DNA of 42,563 nucleotides. Source: Chara braunii. Taxonomy: Eukaryota; Streptophyta; Charophyceae; Charales; Characeae. The stretch is taken from contig BFEA01000153.1 of NCBI GenBank assembly GCA_003427395.1, forward strand, positions 609,298 through 651,860, in the 5' to 3' direction. Below are positions 1 through 9,993 of the stretch, in pieces (within the stretch, counting starts at the first letter, position 1; every line of letters starts with the position of its first letter). A program made the position numbers and the translations under genes. The notes beneath the pieces were generated by a model. The model had not been told where the DNA came from. It searched no databases and worked only from the letters and a program-made list of their open reading frames with translations.

Positions 1-10
1 AGTAGTGCTG

Positions 11-113
11 GGCCAGGACTGAAAACCCACGGCCTGCGTTCTGGACCGTGCAGATCGAAACTCCGATCCACGGTCCAGATTGCAGGCTTCGAAAACTGGT
101 TCAGTCCTTGGCC
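11..113. repeat. Imperfect inverted repeat, long foldback hairpin
   Basis: The two arms pair over about 45 nt each. GGCC/GGCC is at the base, AGGACTGAA pairs with TTCAGTCCT, GGCCTGC pairs with GCAGGC plus flanks, and TCTGGACCGTG pairs perfectly with CACGGTCCAGA. GATCG/CGATC closes a small loop near position 60. An internal loop separates the outer and inner helices. The shape resembles a foldback MITE or a plant-type miRNA precursor, but no reading frame or flanking duplication identifies it. It lies at the window edge, so a larger element could continue to the left. Confidence 0.7.
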
Positions 114-660
114 TAAAACGGCCTGCCTGGGTCCTTACCGGACGTCCAGGCCCTATCCAGGATTAATCTTCCTGGTACCTGGCTTCAAACCAGTCATGTG
201 CGGATGTACCCAGCCTCAACGTCGGCCTGGGTTCGAACAGGTCAAAATCTGTTCGAAAACAAAAGAAAAGGTCCACACGTTTTTAGGAGCTCAGCCTCTG
301 GGCCTGAATCTGGCCCTGGCCCTAGAAGTGTGTACCTGGCCACAAAACGGACAGCAGTACACCCGTTAGAAAAACAGCAGCAAATAAATAAAATAAAGAC
401 TATAAAAATAACCTCAAGCTGGCGTTTTTCTGATGCAGGCCCAAGTAAAAATGCCATAGGGCCTTCAGGTTGCGGTGACGCGACCTGGGGGCCCTATTCA
501 AACCTCGGGTCCCGTGAGGGGCCCGTGTGTAGGCTTTCAGCATGTAACAATATCAGAGCGATGTAACCCCAGCCCGATGAGAAATCCTTATGTTGGGAAG
601 CTTCCCCATAGAGGATCCATTCTTGGGACCAGATGAAATTCCCTTCGGACATGACAGCCC
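114..660. other. No gene recognised left of Ty3-A
   Basis: This stretch between the hairpin and the first LTR has short open frames on both strands, but none shows a known motif or convincing coding character. It contains CCAGG/CCTGG-rich DNA that resembles the flanking hairpin in composition. I cannot say more from the sequence. Confidence 0.4.
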
Positions 661-663
661 AAT

Positions 664-880
664 TGCAAGGAACCTGACTGTTCACAACTTGCTTGAGAGC
701 ATATCACCGCATGCATACATGTCATCACACGTGCAAAGTGGCTTTACTCATAACCTCAATGAGATGAGATAAGAACCAATAGCGCAGCCTATATTATCAA
801 TGTCTTTGAATACAAAGAATATCGAGAGTTCCAGAGTTCATTGCCAACCCGAAGTAAGTCTCCTTCTTCAATCAACATCA
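664..880 (-). repeat. Ty3-A 3' LTR (left copy)
   Basis: It is colinear with 7290-7506 without gaps at about 95% identity and has TG...CA ends. The integrase frame terminates inside its right edge (TGA at 868-870), so coding sequence overlaps the LTR by about 13 nt, as in compact elements. Confidence 0.75.
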
Positions 881-1990
881 TGAATCTGCCATGGTCCTCT
901 GTAGGCGGGTAATAACTTTTGAGAAATATTCTCTTTAGGGGCAAACTCTTTGGACTTAACCCATACCAAATCACCTACAACGAATTGAGAGGGTCCTCTG
1001 TGCTTATTTCCCTGTTCTATCATTTGGTGTTGTGCCTTGATTATAGTGTCCTTGACCTTTTCAATACCTTTCTGATACTGTATTGCAAACTCATTTGTCC
1101 CTAGAGGAAGCTTATGTACTTGATCTGGGTTCAAACGATCAATGGATCTGCGTGGTCGCCATCCCAGATGATGTTCCATTGGAGTCCTGCATGTAGATAG
1201 GTGAACATAATTATTATAGGCACTAGCAACTTTGGGCAAATGTTCATCCCAATCAATCTGATCGGGACGGATGTACATGCGCAATGTTTGCTGCAAAACT
1301 TTGTTCATTTGCTCAGTCTAGCCGTTTGTGTCAGGGTGTCTACCTGATGACATAGTCAACTTAGAGCCATAAACATTCATAAGTTGTTGTCATTGTTCAC
1401 TTGTGAAACGTGAATCTCGGTCACTCACAATCGTTAAGGGATGTCCATAATCTTTTACCCAGTGATATAAGAACTCTCGGATTACTAGTTCAGTCTTAGC
1501 TTCCGTTGTTAATGCTACAAATACAACATACTTACTAAATCTGTCAACGATGACCATGACTTGCGTCTTTCCATTCCTGCTTTTCACCTTAGTATCCATA
1601 AAGCCAATGGATACAGAGTCTCCTGGACCTGTTGGAATTGGCAAGGATTTTAGTAATCCAAGGGGAGGTTGAGTAGTGCTTTTGTTTCTTTAGCACACTT
1701 GACAACCTTGCACATATGCAATGCAGTCGGCTTTCATGCGAGGTCACGTGTAGGAACGCAACAAGCCTGCATAAGTCTTCCTCCAACCGAAATGGCCTTC
1801 AGTATCATGACACTCCCCTACGAGCAAACTTTTGATCTCTTCCACATTTGGGATGCAAAACCTGTCATGCACATCTGTTTTTCCAAACAACAGTCCTTGT
1901 GTCATTCGGTAATTAGGAAACTCTTGTGACGTTTCTTGCACACGTTTGATCATAGTGCCATAGACAGGATCTGTGGAATACGCATCCCTA
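868..1990 (-). pseudogene. Ty3-A integrase, broken
   Basis: In Ty3 elements integrase joins retrotransposon cDNA to the genome. Reading on the minus strand from about 1953, the zinc-binding HHCC module is visible: a His pair in ECHDTEGHFGW, then two cysteines in CIAYVQGCQVC. The DDE core follows. Its first Asp appears replaced by Gly (VSIGFMD near 1590), the second is intact in VSDRDSRF, and the Glu is intact just after the stop in the TEQMN segment. The C-terminal domain ends in KLLPAYRGPWQI. In-frame stops lie at 1744-1746 (TGA, at a conserved Trp), about 1690 (TAA), 1390-1392 (TGA, Trp position) and about 1318 (TAG, Gln position). No frameshift is needed across most of it. It is non-functional: stops plus a lost catalytic Asp. 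Confidence 0.85.
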
Positions 1991-2054
1991 ATTTTATCTT
2001 ATAAATCGGTGCCCATATCTAAATATGTTACAACAGCACCAAAAAATCAGATCT

Positions 2055-3399
2055 TTAACTCAATGCGTCAGCAACAACGTTATACTTACCCTTGACTAGC
2101 TTGAACTCAAAGTCGTATTGGTCAATTTCAGCGGCCCACCTAGTTAACTTAGGTGTCATCCGCACTTGGGTTTTGAGTCCGCGAAGTGTCTCGTGATCTT
2201 AGTACACTTTGAAGTGTCTCCCTAGGAGATAGTGTCGCCTATGATCAAGAGCTTCTCTGAGAGCATACAACTCCCGTTCGTATGTGGAAGAGGCAACCTT
2301 CTCATTAGGCAGACGGCGGGACATAAACTCTACAGGTGTGTATCCGTTTCCATCATCTTGCTGGAGTACAACACCTATCCCGTACTGACTGGCGTCGGTT
2401 GTGACAACGAAGGGCAAAGAAGGATCAACAATCTTCAAAACCGGGTAGTTAATCAGACATTTCTTGAGGCGTTTGAACGAAGCCGTACAGTCTGAATCCC
2501 ACTTCCAGATAGTTTCTTTCTTAAGCAATCTGCGAAGGGGTGCAACAATTATTGTGAAGTGTTTGACAAACTTCCGATAATAGTTGGCTAGCCCAAGGAA
2601 CGACCGCAACTCAGTCAAGTGCGGGGGTTTGGCCAATCTCTAGTGGCTGCAATTTTTGAATCTTCCAGTTTGATACCATCACCATCAAGCACATGCCCCA
2701 AATACAAAACCTGACGCTTAGCCCAATCACACTTCTTTGGGTTTAACTTCAAATTTGCTTCACGGCGTTCACACAACTTATATAGCACAAGTCGAAGGTG
2801 CTCGCAATATTTTTTTAAATCCTTACTAAAAATTAGAATATCATCGAGATTAATGACTACAAATTTATCAAGCCATTCACAAAAAAAAACTCATTCATCG
2901 TTCTTTGGAAAGTTGCAGGTGCATTTGTAAGACCAAAGGGCAATACCACGAACTCATAGTGCGCGTACCTTGTTCGAAAGGCAGTCTTATGCTGGTCTTC
3001 TAGCTCTACCTCAATCTGATGGTAGCCAGACTTCAGATCAATCTTAGTGAAGTACTTGCTACCTTGCACTCTATCCAACAAATCATCGATTCTGGGCAAT
3101 GACTCAACATTTTTAACGGTTATGTCGTTCAATCTTCTATAGTCTATACACATGCGTACGCCACCATCTTTCTTTGGAACGAACAATACAGGCGCACCAT
3201 AGGGTGAGGAACCAGGTCTTATCCACCCATTTGCCAGCAACTCATCAAGATGGGCTCGCAGTTCATCCAATTCTTTTCGTGACATCATATAAATAGGCCC
3301 CTTAGGAATCGAACTTCCTGGTACGATTTTGATGCGATGTTTAATGGGTCGTTCTACCACACCGCTTGGGGCCTCGGCCACGTCTGCGAACTCTTTCAA
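2055..3399 (-). pseudogene. Ty3-A reverse transcriptase and RNase H, broken
   Basis: These domains copy element RNA into DNA and degrade the RNA strand. From 3399 downward the RT shows [18 protein letters not shown], then [13 protein letters not shown] with the first catalytic Asp, then [13 protein letters not shown] run of nine A on the plus strand (2881-2889) shifts the frame. After it the catalytic box reads NLDD where most relatives have YLDD. The connection begins with LRSFLGLANYYRKFVKHF near 2610. RNase H follows with TTDASQYGIG and STYERELYAL. Stops occur at 2199 and at 2055-2057, right after the ADALS motif. Order and spacing match Ty3 pol. One homopolymer shift plus stops make it inactive. 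Confidence 0.88.
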
Positions 3400-3608
3400 G
3401 ATCGTTTCAAGATCCTTTCAATCTCAAGGGATTTTGCCTCTTCTTTAGCTTCACCCTCCTTCACTGGGCGCACATATGCAACAAATACTTGATCATACAA
3501 GTTATATTTATTCACATGGCGAGCAAACGCAGGGGCACTCATACAACAATTAGCTAAGCTGCTTTCCTTACCTGATTCATGAAAGAGGCGGATTTTCTTC
3601 TTTCCACC

Positions 3609-4215
3609 TTACGGACTAGGGAGCCAACACTTATGGTCCCTCATCTTTATATCCGCATTTGCAGCTTCACCCCAATCCATGCCTAATAAGATGTCAAAAG
3701 GGAGATTGTCTTCCACCAAGGGAGTTAGAGAGTGGAGAAGACGTTCCACCTTCCCCTCTGCTTCGAGCTGGAAGTATACCTTAACCCCTTCAACATACTT
3801 ATCCATTACAGTTACTGTACTATTAGCTAACTTACTTGTTACGGGCTCATCTAAATGCTTAACCTTTAGCCCGAGTCGCAACTTTTGCAAATCTTTCTTA
3901 CTTACATAGTTGTGTGTCGAACCAATATCTCTATCATTCCTCCTACTCGTACGTTATTGATTTCAAGATTTGCAATTATTAACTGTCCTCTTTGTCTTTT
4001 CATTTCAGTCCAGGCTTGGCGACGAGCGGCCAACTCATCACCCATGCCAGCGAGGGATCCATCTAAGGAGATGCGTACGCTTGCCACCTCTGGACAGTGT
4101 ACTAGATGGGGATTGTCTACCTCTTCAGTTTCTGCCAGTGGGACCTTCGAATGGGATGATTCTTGTTTTTCAACACCCGAAGTCCCTGTAGAGGCAACTG
4201 AGACCTCTACTGGCT
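3609..4215 (-). pseudogene. Ty3-A aspartic protease, frameshifted
   Basis: This is the retropepsin-like protease that cleaves the gag-pol polyprotein. The active-site region reads D-I-G-S-T-H-N-Y-V-S near 3905-3932 (relatives have D-T/S-G), and the downstream ILLGMDW motif is near 3670. An extra GA dinucleotide around 3927-3933 puts the upstream part (about 4215-3935) in a different frame from the active site. The upstream part is an acidic linker followed by a stretch ending LEINNVRVGGMIE. The 3' end stops with TAA at 3609-3611, at a position where CAA would keep the frame open toward RT. The gag frame ends at 4207 and this frame starts about there, offset by one base, so a programmed shift or a mutation is possible. 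Confidence 0.75.
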
Positions 4216-6251
4216 ACTCCCTTTTGCTATCCTATAGTCAGGGCAATAAGGGACAATGCAGTCGGGGTCCCCACACTTCGGGCGCTGGTCGACAGCTTTC
4301 CTTTCTTGCCACACCTTTTTCTGTGATTCCCAATTTCTTCCAAGGTTCCCCTTCGGGTAGACCTGGATGAGGTGGGTATGGTTTGTCTCACTTGTTATAC
4401 TATGTGCCTCTTCCTCTTCCCCAGGTGGAATTGCAACCACGGTCACCTTGCGAAGGACCATTTCCCCTTCCTCCCACGTAGTAGCTACGTTCGCCACCAC
4501 CCCTCTGGGTACCGAGTCCTCTTCCACGACGTCCGCGGGCTCCTCTTCCTCGGCCACGTCCTCGTCCTTGTCGCCCTCCCCGCGGGCTGCAATGGCTGCG
4601 TAACTCCCCTCCTGAGTTACCAATCCGTTGGGTCCTTCCTCGAGACCATAGTCTATCTGGTCCCAAGAAAGTGATTCAACACCTCCTTCTTCAAAGGTCA
4701 GAAGGAGATTGTCTTTTCCAGGTATTGACCCTGAGATAGTGCGGTTTTGCCATCTCTTTCCCGCTTGCAGATCTTTCCAATAATGACAATAGTTGGCCTC
4801 AGCCAAGAACTCTGCATGGTCCAATCCAATCTTACTAAATTTCTCATATGTCATCCCCTCGTCTTTGGTGCGGGGATACAATTGAGTTCGGACGGGATCG
4901 GGTAAGGCACGAGCAAAACTATTCAAAACTTCAGCCGGGGTAAGGCCATGCTCGTTGCATTGTAATAATTCATTCATGGTTGCTTTTAGTGCTGATGTAC
5001 TTTTCCATTTCCTGTCGGGAAGGTTTAATATTAATAGTTTTGTCTTTCGTGCTAAGTTTTTGTCTTCAAACCTCTCCCTGACGGCTTTTAGAAAGTCCTC
5101 AATACGGGTTTGTTGGGAGTATTCCACCATTGAACTACATCTCGCTTCCTTTTGTAATGAAATGGCAAAGCTCATTGCGTCGTCAGCCATACACGAAGTG
5201 GCCATCAGGACTCGATCCCAATATGGAATCCGTTGTCCATAGACATAGAGCTTTACTGCCGCCATCGAATGTAGCACGCTTTCTTCCTTCTTCCCTTTGT
5301 AGGTCCATGAAATTTTAACTTTAATTTTATTACTAGGCCCCGCTCCTTCTTCTCGTAGCTTCCCTTTTCTTTTTCTATCTCCATCGCCCCCATCCCCGTC
5401 TCCATCACCGCCTCCTCCTCTGCTGCTGCCCTACACTATTCTTTCAATCACGACCGGAGTGAAGGTTTGGGTGTTGTGATCATCCAATTTTTTGATGTAG
5501 GACTGAATATGCAGATCTACGTCTTTGGCGGACTTCTGTAGAAAGGTGTTCAAGACATTTTCAAATTCATGTTGATTACTTTCAACCTTTTGTAGAGTCT
5601 GGTTGATTGCGGCGACTTCTTGCTTAGTATGGAGAACCGTTTCGGTCAAGAGAATAAGTTTTTTTTCGGTGGCTGCCTGTTTATCTTTTTATGCCCGCAG
5701 TTTGCTATGCAGTCTTGCTCCCTCTGCTTGTAACTTATTTATGTCATCAAGCTCTTTACGCTTGGCTGCTAACATTTTGTTGTGCAGCTCGGCGCGTTTT
5801 TTTTCAAGCATGAGTTTTCTTTCCCTTTGATCTGTCACAGTCGCCAATCTTGCAACGAATATATCCCTTTCTTCTTCAGTTTCTTCTGGTCTGTCACCGG
5901 AGTAGGCATACTGATCATACCAATCCAGCGGTTTGACAAACACTTCCCCCTGATTTCACTTGTTTCACCACCTTCAGCATGCCGCCTGACAAGTTTTTCT
6001 CCCCCTTCTTTAGATACTTCTTATTCTTCTTCTTCAATAGTCTGCAATTCATCTTTTATTTTCTGGTCCAACTTCTCCTTTAACTTATTCTTTAACTCTT
6101 CTTCTTCTAGTTGGGCCTTCTTCTTTAATTCCTCTTCTTTCTTTTTCTTTCTTTCTTCTCTTTCCTTCTTCTTTTTTGCCTGTCAGCGGTCAATCTCAGC
6201 CTGCTCAGCAGGTGTGGGCCCTGGCTTCACTGCTCCTGAGCGCATCATCAT
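4207..6251 (-). pseudogene. Ty3-A gag (capsid/nucleocapsid), broken
   Basis: Gag builds the virus-like particle. A cluster of three ATG codons at 6243-6251 is the likely start. A Lys/Glu-rich coiled coil covers about 6190-6030, then a second coiled-coil stretch covers 5943-5431. A Gly/Asp/Arg linker near 5425-5350 leads to the retrotransposon gag core (about 5330-4700: WDRVLMATSCMADDAMSF, FLKAVRERFEDKN, LPDPVRTQLYP). The tail is acidic and ends with a cysteine cluster (CGDPDCIVPYC). In-frame stops at 6183-6185, 6021-6023, 5689-5691 and 5431-5433 all fit Gln or Trp codons changed by G:C to A:T. One frameshift lies near 5950. From 5943 to 4207 a single frame persists apart from two stops. Confidence 0.75.
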
Positions 6252-7289
6252 ACGGAAGGTGGTCACTCTCCCGAAGCCAGGGGAAACATCATTCGGAATA
6301 GTGGACCCAACAACACAGAAAGGGCAATCAAGCCCTGCATGGGAAAATCGTCCACCATGATGGTACTTAGCACATGAGGTCCTCCGCAGGTCCCACCAGG
6401 TAGGTCTCCCAACTGGTCTTCACACTACTGCAAGTGGAGATGGATGAAATGAATATTTTGCTTTGTCTTTTTTTTTTTTAAACTGTGGGTGTCGTTATTA
6501 CAATAATAACGAATTTCAGACTTAATTACAATAATATACCTTTTTTTTTTTTTCTTCTTGCTGCTTGCCTTTAGATCCAAAATGTCGGACTGATCAGAAC
6601 AATGCTATGGGTCAAAGTCCGCTTGATGCCTTCTGTGGTTCACTGGCTGGTTGGAACTGTTTCACTTCCTTATATATATTAATTGTTTTTATTTCTTTTA
6701 CCTCCCTTATGCTAACCCTGTCTGTTGTCCTCTTGCGCAGGTGGCACTGAAGTAGTCACTTAATCAGATATCTGGGTCTTGCTTCAATCACACTTATCCT
6801 TACCCAGTTTGATTACACTCGGTATCTTACTTGTATCTGATGTGGCAACTGTCGTACTCCTATCTTAACTATAGCGCAAACTCCAGACTAGAGGGATCCT
6901 CCGATCTCTCTAACTCCAAGATGACAAGTTCCTTTGACTTCAACCATCCAGACTATAGACCCTATGACCCGATTTGACAGTAGCAAGAGCGACCCCAGAG
7001 AGGATAAGGAGAAGAAGAACACACACACATACAGCCAGGTAAGGGGAAAGGGGTGTTTCTCTCTTTGGCAGCGATCGTTGATGAAGGCTCCGCGTCGCTC
7101 CGCACTCCAAGTTCCAGGTAAGTAACCTTCTACCCCTTCTTCTCCGGCCTACTCTTCTCCCATATCCCTATCCACCATCTCTCCCACCATCGCCAGCATC
7201 ATCAACGGTCAGCGGTCTCTCTTCTGTCGCGCCGACCTTGCTTATGCCACCTTAGTGAGCGCAACAAGTATCTGCTCCGAGAGCAAAAT
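6252..7289 (-). other. Ty3-A 5' leader between LTR and gag
   Basis: This is about 1 kb of non-coding leader between the right LTR and the gag start. Next to the LTR the minus strand reads TGCTCTCGGAGCAG, which matches 11 of 14 positions of the common initiator-Met primer-binding sequence TGGTATCAGAGCAG. It is therefore a possible mutated primer-binding site. Two T-runs lie near 6467-6480 and 6541-6554. On the plus strand two CAGGTAAG strings occur at 7036-7043 and 7115-7122. Confidence 0.5.
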
Positions 7290-7506
7290 TGCAAGGAACC
7301 TGACTGTTCACAACTTGCTTGAGAGCATATCACCGCATGCATACATGTCATCACATGTGCAAAGTGACTTTACTCAGAACCAGAATGAGATGAGATAAGA
7401 ACCAATAGCGCAACCTATATTATCAATGTCTTTGAATACAAAGAATATCGAGAGTTCTAGAGTTCATCGCCAACCCGAAGTGAGTATCCTTCTTCAATCA
7501 ACATCA
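7290..7506 (-). repeat. Ty3-A 5' LTR (right copy)
   Basis: It aligns without gaps to 664-880, with 10 differences over the full 222-bp block, most of them transitions. On the minus strand this is the upstream LTR and should carry the element promoter, but no convincing TATA box can be assigned. Confidence 0.75.
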
Positions 7507-7508
7507 TG

Positions 7509-8105
7509 GGACCTGGCTCTACCAGCGTCCTTCTTCAGAAATCAAGTGTGGCGCAACAGGTAAGTATTCACCATATCCAGACTTTCTCCCTGTCCTCTTT
7601 CTCTCTCTTAGAACTATGCCTTGGTTCTCACTCTTCACTCAACCTGCACACTCTCACCTACGAAGATCTACTTTGAATGTCACTCAAAGATGTTCTAATG
7701 ACTAACTCTCTCTACCACTAACATGGGCTGGTGCAGCTATGGTTTTCCTGCAGCCAGCGCCCAACCTCCTTTCTTCCTGGCGCAGCTCTACTTCAGCCAG
7801 CGTCATCCATCCAACTAGCGCACAAGTGCCCCAGCACTTCGACGCATCAATGCCAGAGGAAAATATGTTGTGGGAGGAGGCAGCTTCGTTTCTTATAGTG
7901 TTGGCCTCCTCAAACGAGGGCCGAATCTTGTCTGTCTTCGGTCCTTTCCCAGTCCCAACCTCTGTGTATGTGTCCCAGACCTTTTTCCTTCAAGGGTCAC
8001 TGTTGTTGCGGCCTCCGGGCCTTGATTTCGGACTTCTAGTCTGCACCTAGACTTCCCTTTCGACTTGAATCCGAACTGGGATGTAACTCTTTGACTTTTC
8101 TTTTA
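7509..8105. other. No recognised gene between Ty3-A and the LINE
   Basis: A plus-strand open frame at 7739-8050 (103 codons) has no motif I recognise. It sits among degenerate DNA and may be chance. A CAGGTAAG string lies at 7557-7564. No RNA gene is visible. Confidence 0.35.
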
Positions 8106-8230
8106 GACAGACACATCCTTTGCACGAACGGACACCTTTATTGCACGAACAGACACATTTGACTGCACGTACAGACACATCTCTGCATGAACAGACATGA
8201 GTTGCACATCCCCTGGGTGAACAGATATAA
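8106..8230. repeat. Degenerate tandem repeat, about 20-22 bp unit
   Basis: Five to six imperfect copies of a unit like TGCACGAACAGACACATTT follow one another, with variants such as TGCACGTACAGACACATCTC and TGCATGAACAGACATGAG. The array lies just beyond the 3' end of the minus-strand LINE, where LINE tails often carry short tandem repeats. That link is inference. Confidence 0.65.
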
Positions 8231-8507
8231 CCCAAATACTTATACATCACAACTGTTCGCCCAGGGCACAATCGTGACCTTTGATAATGTGTTTTGCTTT
8301 AGTTTAGAGTGTGACTTTTGACCCAGAGAACATGTCTTTTGATCTGCTTTCACGAATTGGGGCTTTGGGCGAGGTACCCCAATATGTTGCTCTCGTCGAA
8401 CAGGGGCTAAATCGGGTAAAGGCCCTTTAACAATGCTTCTTCCACCAATCCCAAATCTGGAGGGACAGCAGGCAATACAGCCAGATATGGTTTTACGTTT
8501 CCCAACT

Positions 8508-9903
8508 TCACCGACAACAGGAGCATTCCTCTGAGATTATCATACCCTTCGATGTAAGCCACGAGGCTGAAGCGGTAACTAACATTGATTGCAGCCACAT
8601 TAGGCTTGCCTGCTTCTGAGAGGGGATGTCCTTCAGGTGTTTCCAAAGCTTGGACAGATCCATCCCTTCGACTTGGAAGCCCGGTTCCTTTCCAAGCCTT
8701 TCAGACGCAGAGGCAATCACCTGTTTTTTAACTCTAGCTCTAAGGATACGCACCCCCTATTTAGCCTGATAGAGGCAGGCTGGTGAGAAGTTAGAGCCAG
8801 GGGCGAGCCCCTCCCATTCCATCAAAGTTGGTTCCACTGTGATGTTTGTGGCTTTTTTCAAACAGTACTAAGCACTTAGCCTCCTTGGATAGATCCGCGG
8901 CCCAAACCCTCCTTTCTTCAAATCCCCCCGTTGATGGAATGGTCTCTCTCTCTCATGTTGCAGCGGCGAATCTTTGCTTATTCTCCTGGGTGCTGACCAT
9001 ACGTGTACCTTGGTCCCATTTGGCAGATCGGGGCCTAAAACTCTAAGAAAATGGCCTGGTGTCTCAGGAACCTTAAGCCAGGTTCCGCCGAGGGCTTCTG
9101 AGTTGCTCTTTCGTTGGCTCAACCAGAAGGCTGGAATAACTTTCTTCAGGATATCAAAATTTTCGCTGAGGTTATGAATCCTGGGCATGGACCGGCGTAG
9201 GGTGGAAAGGCTTATCCAGTTCTCCGTGGCCGGATCCCACAGGTCTTTTAGTTGGATGAAGCCTTTTTCCACCCAGGTCCTGCCAAAGCTCCCTCTACTT
9301 CCATCTGCCAGGATAGGGGAGCCGTCTTCTTGGAGCACCAGTGGATTCTAAAAAAGAAGTTGGTTCACAACCTCCGTAGGGGAGGAGGGATGGACTCTTC
9401 TATTGGGGAATAGTTTGTGCCAGACGAAAAACACGCCTTTCCAAATTCTTGACTTAGGACGACTGCGAGCAAAAGATGTTATGAATAGGCACCTCAAAAC
9501 ATCTACAGTTTTGGCCAGGATGTGGCTGCAATAGTTTCACCCAAAGTTTGTTTTTGTTCCCCCATGTGGCTGCGATGATCCACTTGGTGAGCAGAGCCAG
9601 GTTCTGTTGCAGTGGGTCGAGGATGCCCAGACCTCCCTCGTCCCTTGCCATTGAAACTGTTCCCCATACCACCTTGGCGATGAACCCTTGGTGCTCAGCA
9701 GCTGACGGCTTCCAAAGGTATTAGGCTGCCACCCGTTTGATTTGAGTATACGCCGCATGACCCGCATCCCCTAACAGGTGTACGGAGAGGGGGAACCAAA
9801 GAAAGGAAAAAGCAGCCGACGAAAGGACTATGGCTCTCCCGTATAGGAAGAGTTTGTGATTGCGTAACCAACCGGATATCCTTGTCGAGACTTTTTCTGC
9901 CAA
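8508..9903 (-). pseudogene. LINE-A post-RT thumb and zf-RVT-like C-terminus
   Basis: Several frames carry the usual plant LINE tail. 9903-9721 has ISGWLRNHKLFLYGRAIVL. 9672-9454 has MVWGTVSMARDEGGLGILD then LALLTKW, the GGLG-I and N-ALL-KW signatures. 9338-8868 is a linker with GSFGRTWVEKGF. 8753-8508 has LWKHLKDIPSQKQASLMWLQ followed by a cysteine pair, resembling the zf-RVT zinc-binding region. At least three frame changes separate these blocks. The frame at 8646-8407 may continue the tail but has no diagnostic motif. Confidence 0.75.
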
Positions 9904-9993
9904 TAGAGCATTTTGAACCTTTGAACAGTCTGTGAGAGAGACTTGAACTTTTAGAAAACGATCAGCGGAGTTCGCTCGTACTTGACGAAGATC

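Larger units (their letters stand above)
664..7506 (-). mobile_element. Ty3/gypsy LTR retrotransposon Ty3-A, near complete, decayed
   Basis: The element is about 6.8 kb. A 222-bp direct repeat (661-882 and 7287-7508, 10 mismatches, no indels) brackets a minus-strand gag-protease-RT-RNase H-integrase series, the domain order of Ty3/gypsy (Metaviridae). Trimming to TG...CA gives LTRs of 217 bp at 664-880 and 7290-7506. No target duplication is visible outside them (CCAAT versus TGGGA), so the site has mutated or the ends have rearranged. All coding parts carry stops or frameshifts, so this copy cannot be autonomous. The LTR divergence argues for an old insertion. Confidence 0.88.

Noticed and set aside
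5782-6360. Ser/Phe-rich plus frame at 5.8-6.4 kb
   Set aside because: It is antisense to the Lys/Glu coiled coil of Ty3-A gag, which gives Phe/Ser-rich shadows.
8080-8230. CRISPR-like short repeats
   Set aside because: The repeats are degenerate and directly adjacent without unique spacers, in a eukaryotic context; this is a minisatellite.
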